From the NCBI GenBank assembly GCA_002501805.1, contig DAOI01000008.1, forward strand, positions 42,757 through 106,756: DNA of 64,000 nucleotides, read 5' to 3'. Of this stretch, positions 26,163 to 33,047 are shown one piece after another (position 1 is the first letter of the stretch; every line of letters begins with the position of its first letter). Under the pieces are notes generated by a model. That model was not told the DNA's origin, did not search any database, and worked only from the letters and a program-made list of their open reading frames with translations. The position numbers and the translations under genes were made by a program. Origin of the DNA: Euryarchaeota archaeon UBA463. GTDB taxonomy: Archaea; Thermoplasmatota; Poseidoniia; Poseidoniales; Thalassarchaeaceae.

Positions 26163-26555
26163 ATGTCTGAAGACCGAAAAGATTGGTCATATACTTCTCA
26201 CATTGGCAAGGATCTGCGTGGTGTGGATCTTTCTGGAGCTGATCTCAGGAGAGCGGTGTTCGATAGGGCAGATTTGGAAGGGGCTGACCTATCTGGGGCT
26301 GATATGAGAAAGGCATCATTCAAGGGAGCCAATCTCATGAAGGCGGCGTTTGATGAGGCAGACATGCGCGATGCTGTATTCCTCAAAGCAAAGATGAACC
26401 TGTCTAATTTCCAAGGATCCAAACTTGATGGGGCCGATTTACGTGGAATCCGGGGCAGATATGCCATCTGGAGGAATGCTAACTGGTGGGATGCCAGGAT
26501 GAATGACGATCTAAGGAAGGCACTGACCAAGAAATGGCCAAGAGAAGACGAGTGA
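26163..26555 (+). CDS. pentapeptide-repeat protein
   Basis: The 130-aa product consists mainly of about 15 A(D/N)LXX-type pentapeptides (LRGVDLSGADLRRAVFDRAD, LEGADLSGADMRKASFKGAN, and so on), which fold as a right-handed quadrilateral beta-helix. A helical C-terminal tail (RMNDDLRKALTKKWP) follows. ATG 26163, one base after the preceding stop with GGTGAG upstream, is the likely start. The function is unknown; some relatives mimic DNA and protect topoisomerases. Confidence 0.85.
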   Translation: MSEDRKDWSYTSHIGKDLRGVDLSGADLRRAVFDRADLEGADLSGADMRKASFKGANLMKAAFDEADMRDAVFLKAKMNLSNFQGSKLDGADLRGIRGRYAIWRNANWWDARMNDDLRKALTKKWPREDE

Positions 26556-26972
26556 CTATTGGGGCATTAGCTTTGAAAGGCCTTCCCGCATCCATCCAGG
26601 CACTGGTATCTTGCTCTTTATGTCCTTCATTCTGACACAGACCGTAACCTGTTTGGAAGTCCAGCAAACCGTATCCTCCTGGTTCCTGAACTCGTATTCC
26701 CATGTTATTGACGAAGAGCCTATGTCTGTAACTGAAATCTTGCATTTTACCGTGTCTCCGTATGAAAGCGGATGGTGGAACTGGGCCTCACTGTGCACGA
26801 GTGGAAAGCCGATTCCATCCTCAGTCAGGATTTCATTATAGTGGCGCCCACAGGAGTACTCCCACGACTCCTCATAGAACCTGTGGGCCAAATCCCAGAA
26901 TCTAGGGTAGTAAACGATTCTCGCCATATCGACCATTGGGAAGTCGACGCGCCTAGAAGATGTGAATGCCAT
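26556..26972 (-). CDS. hotdog-fold acyl-CoA thioesterase (YbgC/4HBT family)
   Basis: The 138-aa product fits the 4-hydroxybenzoyl-CoA thioesterase/YbgC subgroup: RVDFPMVDMARIVYYPRFWDLAHRFYEESW, with the catalytic aspartate in MVD, a HHPLSYGD stretch and ITWEYEFRNQEDTVCWTSKQVTVCV. It likely hydrolyses acyl-CoA thioesters in the cytoplasm; the substrate cannot be deduced. It is convergent with the pentapeptide gene with zero spacing. Confidence 0.88.
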   Translation of the reverse strand: MAFTSSRRVDFPMVDMARIVYYPRFWDLAHRFYEESWEYSCGRHYNEILTEDGIGFPLVHSEAQFHHPLSYGDTVKCKISVTDIGSSSITWEYEFRNQEDTVCWTSKQVTVCVRMKDIKSKIPVPGWMREGLSKLMPQ

Positions 26973-27040
26973 AATGAAATGAGGTGCGGGGGTAACAAAT
27001 GTAATTTACCGTGGGGATTAGCATCGTCCGGAGGTAGAAT

Positions 27041-27214
27041 ATGACTGGACAAATGACTAAGATAGGTTTGGCGGCGAGTGCTATTTCGATAATTGCATCG
27101 ATTTACATTTATTTCTCCCACGATGGCGGTGATCCCATGCTAGGGATTTTCGTTGGACTTTGGGCGCCAACACTAATTCTGTATGCACAAGAATTAGACA
27201 AGATGAATGAGTGA
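27041..27214 (+). CDS. 57-aa membrane protein with two helices
   Basis: A small gene with a clear SD (GGAGGT, 27030-27035) 5 nt before ATG 27041. The product is MTGQMTKIGLAASAISII... with two predicted membrane helices (IGLAASAISIIASIYIYF and PMLGIFVGLWAPTLILYA) joined by a short Asp/Gly turn, and a charged tail. Its stop ends one base before the CCA end of the convergent tRNA-Arg gene. No family was recognised. SD, topology and tight placement support a real gene. Confidence 0.65.
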   Translation: MTGQMTKIGLAASAISIIASIYIYFSHDGGDPMLGIFVGLWAPTLILYAQELDKMNE

Positions 27215-27215
27215 A

Positions 27216-27292
27216 TGGCGGACCCACCGCGATTCGAACACGGGTTACAAGCTCCGCAAGCTCATGTGATATCCAGGCTACACTATGGGTCC
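27216..27292 (-). tRNA. tRNA-Arg (anticodon GCG)
   Basis: The cloverleaf reads on the minus strand: acceptor GGACCCA/TGGGTCC with discriminator G, a 3-bp D-stem GTG/CAC, anticodon stem TGAGC/GCTTG with loop TTGCGGA giving anticodon GCG, and T-arm CCGTG-TTCGAAT-CGCGG. The 3' CCA is encoded (27216-27218). No intron. It decodes CGC/CGU. Confidence 0.95.
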
Positions 27293-27349
27293 AGCGAGTT
27301 TTCGACCAGTGACTCGTGTTTAATCCCGACGGTTTAGTATCGCCTACTT

Positions 27350-28741
27350 CTATTCTGTACTTCTTTTAGATTCTTCCCAATATGAGGATTTTTTAGCGAT
27401 AGTCCAACTTTTTGGTATATCAAAATCCTCCTTCAAGATATCTTTCAGCGAACGTTTTCCCTTGTTGTCTTCTTCGTGGGACAAGATTGCGTCTTTGAGT
27501 AAAGGGTATGATGATTCATCCTGCCAATTTTCATGGATCCAGTAATCTAGGTCAAACTTCTCGAAATTGGAGATTAACTTCTCCTTTGCATGGGTATTGG
27601 TCCTCGCTATCCTGTCCAGTTCAGCATCGATCTGCTCGTTGGCTTTCTTGGTTGCTCTCTCTCTAGGACTCTGAATTAATTTGTCAGAGTCAATTACTAA
27701 ATCGGGTACGATATTTCTCTGGGCTTCCGGTTTGTCATTAATCCAGTAGTGGATAAGTGGAGGGTCGCTTCCATCTGGCTTCTCTGATATCAGCAGGAAT
27801 TCTGAGCATTTGTCGATCAGATAATGATTAGGCTTGATTCCATACTGCTTGAGGTTGAACTTTGGATCCACATTGATTAGTCTCTCATACATAGTAGTGA
27901 ATGTTACTGTTTGGGATCTCTTTCTTTGACTTAGAAGTCCTTTTGAGAACTCCTCGGGTGTGAATTTTATCATTGGCCTCTCGGAGGATTCGTTCTGAGA
28001 TCTATTAGTCACGATCGGTATTTCTTCAATAGATTTGAGGCTCGATGAAATTTTTTTCTTTGGTTTACTTCTGAATATACTCTTGATGAATCTGAGGACT
28101 CTTCTCCGCCTGGTATTCTCAAGTTCCTCTACTCTCTCTTCTAATCTAGCTATTCTGTTCAGGAGAATAGACATCTCATCTGGTTTTTCCTCCAGAGATG
28201 AGAAGTTTTCAAGAGAAAGCCATATTTCTTGTATTTCCTCGTCCTGTTCCTTCTCAGGCAGAAGAACCGATGAAATTGACCATTCGACAAACCTCTTTAC
28301 CTGATTGATGGCCTTGAGGGGGATCTCTCCAGATTCCGGTATGGTCCGTTGGGACTTGGGGCCGATAACATGGCCTATGAACGACGTCATCACAGAGTTT
28401 CGTCGGGCATTGCAATGATAGCACATGGCTACCATGAGATTCTCATATGTGTTATTCCCGCCTAGAGAAAATGGAAACAGATGCTCCACAGTAAATGACG
28501 ATGCAGATGGATTGTAGTTTTTGGTAGAAGTACTGCTCTTAGTGATAATCCTATCACAAGTAAGACATTTTTCCCCTATCTGTCTGGACAGTCTTGTTCT
28601 CAGACTCTTCTTTAGTTGTTGCCTCTTGATTGGGGGTTTTCTTGATTGGATAAAGGTGACTGAAGCTTCTTGACAGTGAGAGATTATCTCTTGAATCTCG
28701 GTCTTGGTGAGTATCAAGGCTATCCGTCCTGCCCGCGACAA
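27350..28741 (-). CDS. HNH endonuclease with coiled coil and LOTUS-like domain
   Basis: The 463-aa frame has three parts. An HNH/McrA-type zinc nuclease spans residues about 55-120 (CLTCD, VEHLFPFSLGGNNTYENL, CYHCNARR). A coiled coil and very basic linker cover about 190-230 (NRIARLEERVEELENTRRRR, then SKPKKK). A segment at about 276-330 (TFTTMYERLINVDPKFNLKQYG, IDKCSEFLLISEKPDG) resembles the OST-HTH/LOTUS RNA-binding domain. A charged C-terminal part with repeated DYW/ENW motifs follows. There is no in-frame ATG near the start: a TGA lies two codons before TTG 28741, so TTG (28741 or 28717) must be used or the 5' end is broken. Lys/Ser-rich, A/T-leaning composition differs from its neighbours, hinting at transfer. 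The HNH call is firm, LOTUS tentative. Confidence 0.75.
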   Translation of the reverse strand: MSRAGRIALILTKTEIQEIISHCQEASVTFIQSRKPPIKRQQLKKSLRTRLSRQIGEKCLTCDRIITKSSTSTKNYNPSASSFTVEHLFPFSLGGNNTYENLMVAMCYHCNARRNSVMTSFIGHVIGPKSQRTIPESGEIPLKAINQVKRFVEWSISSVLLPEKEQDEEIQEIWLSLENFSSLEEKPDEMSILLNRIARLEERVEELENTRRRRVLRFIKSIFRSKPKKKISSSLKSIEEIPIVTNRSQNESSERPMIKFTPEEFSKGLLSQRKRSQTVTFTTMYERLINVDPKFNLKQYGIKPNHYLIDKCSEFLLISEKPDGSDPPLIHYWINDKPEAQRNIVPDLVIDSDKLIQSPRERATKKANEQIDAELDRIARTNTHAKEKLISNFEKFDLDYWIHENWQDESSYPLLKDAILSHEEDNKGKRSLKDILKEDFDIPKSWTIAKKSSYWEESKRSTE

Positions 28742-28789
28742 TCGTCACAGGGAGTCTTTGAGATGCCTGAGAGTAATTAATCATCTCGA

Positions 28790-29137
28790 TTAAAGCGGCA
28801 GAATGGTCTTCCACCTTGGTTCTGCTAGCTTCTTCGCGTTTGGCCCGTCTCTAACGTTCTTGGTCTTGTTAGTTAGGACCCCATGCATTCCCTCAACAGA
28901 GAACTTGACTCTCAACTCCACCATTCTGTCCCTCTCTGCTACCGTAACTTGCTCGTCATCCAGATCTACGGTGGCTGAGGCCGTCTGCTCATTGCCATTG
29001 AATAGGCTCATGGTGACCCCTTCCAGAGATGCCCGAGGGGAGAAGTCATAGTCCTCGGGATTGTTCATCCAGACGCTGACGTCGACTACCAGCTTCTCTC
29101 TGACGGACAGCTTGGTTATCTCCATCGACTTGACCAT
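28790..29137 (-). CDS. small LEA14/WHy-like beta-sandwich protein (tentative)
   Basis: The 115-aa product has no signal peptide. Its alternating pattern (LVVDVSVWMNNPEDYDFSPRASLEGVTMSLFN, TVAERDRMVELRVKFSVEGMHGVL) resembles LEA_2/WHy domains, where a beta-sandwich starts with V-x-V-x-x-x-NP. The role is unknown; in other archaea such proteins are linked to desiccation or interaction with surfaces. It lies downstream of the PKD lipoprotein on the same strand with a 51-bp gap. Confidence 0.5.
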   Translation of the reverse strand: MVKSMEITKLSVREKLVVDVSVWMNNPEDYDFSPRASLEGVTMSLFNGNEQTASATVDLDDEQVTVAERDRMVELRVKFSVEGMHGVLTNKTKNVRDGPNAKKLAEPRWKTILPL

Positions 29138-29188
29138 GCCTAACGCAGGCGAGAGGAGTTCAAAGCACTTCGCACAGGGATAGTAGTC

Positions 29189-30364
29189 TCACAGACCTAC
29201 TTCGCTGATTCTGAGAACCATGACAACCACTGTCACTGTAAGGTCCCAATCATTGCCCTGGTCCGGATCTACTCCATCCACAGGCAGGTCCGGGTCGCAC
29301 TGGTCTGCCGTAATTATCCAAGTCCATGTTCCTTGGCCGAATCTCTCTCCAGCTTGGTTCAATAGCTGTTGTTCGAGGGATTCCTTGGAGTCGGCGGAGA
29401 GGGTGTATCCACTATCTGGGTAGGAGTTCATCTCGCCTCTGTCTATGGAAGCGCTGGAGTTCTCAGTTATGTTGTCCTGTGATGTGGATGCGAAAGTACT
29501 CCATCCGGACTCCATATCGAGGGAGAAGGTGAAGTTGTCCTCTGGGAGCATGATAGGTATCAGTTCCCGTGAAAGTGTGAGAGTTGAGTTTAGTTGGATT
29601 ACTCTTCCCCCCAAACCGGGCTCATGCTCGTATACTACTGATTCGCCCTGCTCTAGGTATCCGTTCCAGTTTGCTTCGACTATCTGTTCCTCCCAAACGA
29701 TGTTGAAGACTCTCGAGACGACCATTAGGTTCCAACTGGTTGTCGATACTGCCCCCTTGTCATCAACCACTGTTACTGACCCTGTTCTATTTCCCGCTTG
29801 GTCTATCATCAGTTCGGCGATTCTGAGCGTTGAGTCGGCGTCATTGGCGGGATCACCGTCATTGTTGGAGTCGGAGAATATATTGAAATCCCACATAACC
29901 TCAATCCCCGCTCCCTCCGGATCGAATGATTCGCTGGCATCCAAGGTGGCCGTCTCGCCGGATTTGATGAACGTGGGCATTTCGAGGACGATTGTAGGTG
30001 GTGCGTTGACAAATATAGAGATGGAGTCTCTATCGATCTCTCCATCATCGTTCAGTACGGTCACCTCCACATCATGATAGCCTGAGCTCATGAATGTATA
30101 GCTGGTAATTCCCTGTTTTGTGGTTTTTGAGCCCCCGTCTCCGAAGTCCCACTGGAACTCATCAATGATGGTTGGGCTTGGCGTGGTGGACTCCCTAGCA
30201 TCGAAATTGACTGTCTCACCTAGATTTATCTCGGTCTGGTCTGCTGATATTTTTGCATTGGGAACGTTACTACCGAGACCCGTGCAACCAGACAGAGAAA
30301 CCATCACTAGTGATGCTACAATCAGAAATGTCGGATACTTGGTATTACGTATCATGATGCTCAT
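29189..30364 (-). CDS. PKD-domain surface lipoprotein
   Basis: Started at ATG 30364, the 391-aa product begins with a lipoprotein signal (YPTFLIVASLVMVSLSGC, lipid Cys near residue 27). Two PKD-type beta-sandwich domains follow: FDARESTTP...IIDEFQWDFGDGG...DVEVTVLND, and LDASESFDPEGAGIEVMWDF. A C-terminal beta-rich region completes it. The longer frame from 30451 adds a non-hydrophobic leader and would overlap the divergent exonuclease upstream region. It is probably an extracellular adhesion or carbohydrate-interaction protein. Confidence 0.85.
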   Translation of the reverse strand: MSIMIRNTKYPTFLIVASLVMVSLSGCTGLGSNVPNAKISADQTEINLGETVNFDARESTTPSPTIIDEFQWDFGDGGSKTTKQGITSYTFMSSGYHDVEVTVLNDDGEIDRDSISIFVNAPPTIVLEMPTFIKSGETATLDASESFDPEGAGIEVMWDFNIFSDSNNDGDPANDADSTLRIAELMIDQAGNRTGSVTVVDDKGAVSTTSWNLMVVSRVFNIVWEEQIVEANWNGYLEQGESVVYEHEPGLGGRVIQLNSTLTLSRELIPIMLPEDNFTFSLDMESGWSTFASTSQDNITENSSASIDRGEMNSYPDSGYTLSADSKESLEQQLLNQAGERFGQGTWTWIITADQCDPDLPVDGVDPDQGNDWDLTVTVVVMVLRISEVGL

Positions 30365-30453
30365 GCAACGTTTCACAATATATGGCTGTTGGATTTGTGA
30401 ACTCACTTCTGTTGATTGCGATAGTTCATGGACATCGCCGTCCAGGGCCATTC

Positions 30454-31026
30454 ATGTCTCAGCCGTTTGATGGTATGAAGGTCATCGGTTTTGACTTGGA
30501 AACAACTGGCTTTGATTGTAGATCAGAGAGGATCGTAGAGTATGCGATGGTGGGTAGCGATTCTGATGGCAAGCATATCAGCCTATGCTCCCTAGTAGAC
30601 CCCGAGCAGAAAATCCCTGAGCAGGCGAGCAGTGTCCATGGAATCACAAACTCAGATGTGAAGGGGATGGGTAACTTCTCCGATCACTCAGAGAAGATAT
30701 CGGAGATGATGGAGGGTGCAGTCATTGTTGGTCACAATGTCGTAGGATTCGACTGGGGATTCATCAAGATGGAGTGTCTTAGAGCAGGGATAGAGCCCCC
30801 TCGGATAAGGGGTTTCGTTGATACTCTGAAAATAGCTAGGAGGCTCAGAGTTCCCGGTAGGCATCGCCTGGGTGATCTATGTGATAGATACGGGATTGAT
30901 CTGGAACGAGCTCACAGGGCCGATGCTGATGCCAGTGCCTCGCTACTTCTACTTTGGAATCTGATGAAAGAGTATCCCGATAGCTTCCGAGGACCTGTCC
31001 AGGATCTTATCGAGGCTCTAGATTAG
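30454..31026 (+). CDS. DEDDh 3'-5' exonuclease (DnaQ-like)
   Basis: The 190-aa product has the exonuclease motifs: Exo I VIGFDLETTGFD, HGITNSDV, Exo II VGHNVVGFDWGF, and Exo III HRADADASASL with the DEDDh histidine. A stand-alone proofreading-type or RNase T-like nuclease is likely. ATG 30454 is chosen (another at 30475 immediately before KVIGFD); the frame from 30382 has an unlikely leader. The 3' end overlaps the convergent nuclease gene by 9 bp. Confidence 0.9.
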   Translation: MSQPFDGMKVIGFDLETTGFDCRSERIVEYAMVGSDSDGKHISLCSLVDPEQKIPEQASSVHGITNSDVKGMGNFSDHSEKISEMMEGAVIVGHNVVGFDWGFIKMECLRAGIEPPRIRGFVDTLKIARRLRVPGRHRLGDLCDRYGIDLERAHRADADASASLLLLWNLMKEYPDSFRGPVQDLIEALD

Positions 31027-32169
31027 GGATTTATTCAAGGGAGACCAAGGTAGTATCTCAGACCAGTCCCCGAGATGCATTATCTTGCCGTCTGCCTTCG
31101 CACTTCCGAGGTAAACGGGACCCTGATACCCTGAGTCTACCAGCTCTCTCATCTGAGAGAGAGCTTGGTCCCTTAGTAGTGCACCGAATTTGTTCTCTGA
31201 TCTACCCACATCTCCGGTATCGCCGACTGGAGGGGCTCTCTCAAACAGAGTAGCTCCTGAGTCACTGTCAAATCGAATAATATTCACTACTTCATCCCTG
31301 AAAATACCTCCTGGAGGAAGCATTCCATCCCTACGGGCCACCCACCAAGTTGGACACCATGCTTTCCACTCACAGAATCCGCATGCGGTTGGGTCGGGGG
31401 TTCCTTCGAATGGCGTCTCACTGTGCCTCATCCCTTCCCATGCTACGAATGCGTCTTCCAGCACCGATGGCCCCTCGGCTCTGTGGATTGTCTGATTGGA
31501 GGAGTACCATCCTTCTGCATGAAGGGGAGGGTGATCTGGATTGTTCTCCTTCAGGAGATCCCTGTAGAAGCGGAGTTGCCTGCTAACCTTCTCGTTCAGG
31601 CTAACCTTTGGGGGCCTCCCGGTTTTCAAATCGGCGACAATCCATCCTATCGATTTGCCATTTTCGTCAATATCTGCAACTAGTAGATCTAGTCTACCCA
31701 TCAACCTACCACACTCTGATACAAGAGTGCCTTCGTTAGCTAGGACGATTGACTGTACTTGTTTCCACATTCCTATCGTCACCTCCGAAAGAGCAACTTT
31801 CTCTATTCCTGATTTTGAGAACAGTATATTCAATGCGCCGACGAGTCCGTCATGAGCTTTCGTAATCATCTCGTCTTTCCACCGGGGATGTCTAGGAGTC
31901 TCCATGAAAATTTCTTTTTCGATCTGCCAGTGCCTATCTAGAATCGCTTTTGCAGTGGGTGGGAGCCATTCGACTTCATCTGAGTCCCTGTCCTCGATAT
32001 CCAGATTGCATAGGTCCTCGACAGAATTGTGGACTGCTGTTCCCATGGATGCTGGCATACTGGCCTTTCGGGGGAGCCTCTGTCTGGAAAGCCAGTATTT
32101 CCGAGGGCAGTCCTCGTATCTACTCCAAGAGGATGGTGACAGTTGGTGGGCTACAAATCCTTCATCCAT
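31018..32169 (-). CDS. PD-(D/E)XK nuclease with Cas4/AddB-like Fe-S cysteines
   Basis: The 383-aa product starts with LSPSSWSRYEDCPRKYWL, the RecB/Cas4-type entry helix with the first cysteine. The nuclease core is SECGRLMGRLDLLVADIDENGKSIGWIVADLKTGRPP, with D and D-x-K at the active site, then a QLRFYRDLL glutamine helix. The cysteine trio CGFCEWKAWCP completes a probable 4Fe-4S cluster. Such nucleases process DNA ends or flaps. No cas genes are nearby, so this is a stand-alone repair nuclease rather than a CRISPR component. The truncated AddB-like gene at 1-1757 could be a partner. Confidence 0.88.
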   Translation of the reverse strand: MDEGFVAHQLSPSSWSRYEDCPRKYWLSRQRLPRKASMPASMGTAVHNSVEDLCNLDIEDRDSDEVEWLPPTAKAILDRHWQIEKEIFMETPRHPRWKDEMITKAHDGLVGALNILFSKSGIEKVALSEVTIGMWKQVQSIVLANEGTLVSECGRLMGRLDLLVADIDENGKSIGWIVADLKTGRPPKVSLNEKVSRQLRFYRDLLKENNPDHPPLHAEGWYSSNQTIHRAEGPSVLEDAFVAWEGMRHSETPFEGTPDPTACGFCEWKAWCPTWWVARRDGMLPPGGIFRDEVVNIIRFDSDSGATLFERAPPVGDTGDVGRSENKFGALLRDQALSQMRELVDSGYQGPVYLGSAKADGKIMHLGDWSEILPWSPLNKSLI

Positions 32170-32243
32170 GTCATGCCCCCGTGTGTTTCACCTATGACAC
32201 CGTACGGGCTAACTGTTAGAAGCACTTGCATTAATCGGGAGCC

Positions 32244-33047
32244 ATGAGTGAGAGGCCCGTGATAGATATCGAGGATGGTTCGGAGTTCGATGAGGCCTTG
32301 GTGATCAGTTGTTTTCCGTCAGAGGGTTTTGTGAGTAGCATTGTGGCACATTTTCTTGTGGACAAGCTTGGATTAGAGCTCGTAGGAGGAATTCGCCACT
32401 CGGGACTACCTCCGGTTTGTCTGGTGCAGGAAGGTAGTCCCCTTCCTCCCATTAGGCTCTACAGCGGAGTCCCTATTTGTAACGTGGATAAGTGCGATAA
32501 GGTGGTACTAATCGCCTCAGAGATTCAAATATCTCCAGAATTGAAGTTACCGATTGCAAGTGAGATTCTAGACTGGATGTCGGAATCTGGTGCTGGAATG
32601 TCAATAATGATCGATTCTTACGCGCATGGAGAGGGTCAAAAGCACTCTATATTCGATGAGGATAAGAGCCCAGATACTGTGGTAGGTATCGGTTCGAATG
32701 AGAAGTCTAGAGAGATGCTCAAAGAAATTGGTGCTACCCTCCTAAAGCAAGGTGTTGTTGGGGGTATGACGGGGGTCATGCTTGGTGAGAGTCGCAGAAG
32801 GAAGATGGATTCATTGGCTGTAATTGCAGAGTCGGGAGGAGAGTTCAGCGGAGGGGGGGTCCCCGATGCGCGGGCCGCAGCTCGTATCATCGAGTGCCTA
32901 GATGGTCTGCTTCCAGCGGTGAAGCTTGATCCAGAACCGCTGTTAGAAGAAGCACAGAGGATTGAGGGTCAAATAAGGGAGATGATGGCCTTGCACCTGA
33001 ACTCTGAGTCTGATGTGGTTAGTGCCCCTAGTACGATGTATGGTTAA
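32244..33047 (+). CDS. PAC2 family protein (proteasome assembly chaperone-like), copy B
   Basis: The 267-aa product is a diverged PAC2 member: EALVISCFPSEGFVSSIVAHFLVDKLGLELVG, an unusually long middle, GVVGGMTGVMLGESRRRKMDSLAVIAESGGEFSGGGVPDARAAARIIECLDGLLP, and a coiled C-terminal helix LLEEAQRIEGQIREMM. It shares the fold and overall order with the copy at 24707. The two may form a heteromer like eukaryotic PAC1-PAC2 (inference). It abuts ligA convergently with no gap. Confidence 0.82.
   Translation: MSERPVIDIEDGSEFDEALVISCFPSEGFVSSIVAHFLVDKLGLELVGGIRHSGLPPVCLVQEGSPLPPIRLYSGVPICNVDKCDKVVLIASEIQISPELKLPIASEILDWMSESGAGMSIMIDSYAHGEGQKHSIFDEDKSPDTVVGIGSNEKSREMLKEIGATLLKQGVVGGMTGVMLGESRRRKMDSLAVIAESGGEFSGGGVPDARAAARIIECLDGLLPAVKLDPEPLLEEAQRIEGQIREMMALHLNSESDVVSAPSTMYG

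Noticed and set aside
28554..28814. ATG-started minus frame of 86 codons overlapping the start of the HNH gene
   Set aside because: It overlaps the zinc-nuclease region in another register and shows no domain; kept only as evidence for a possible 5' frameshift.
31018..32169. Cas4-like nuclease as sign of a CRISPR system
   Set aside because: No repeats, Cas1 or Cas2 nearby; stand-alone RecB/Cas4-like nucleases are common in archaeal repair.
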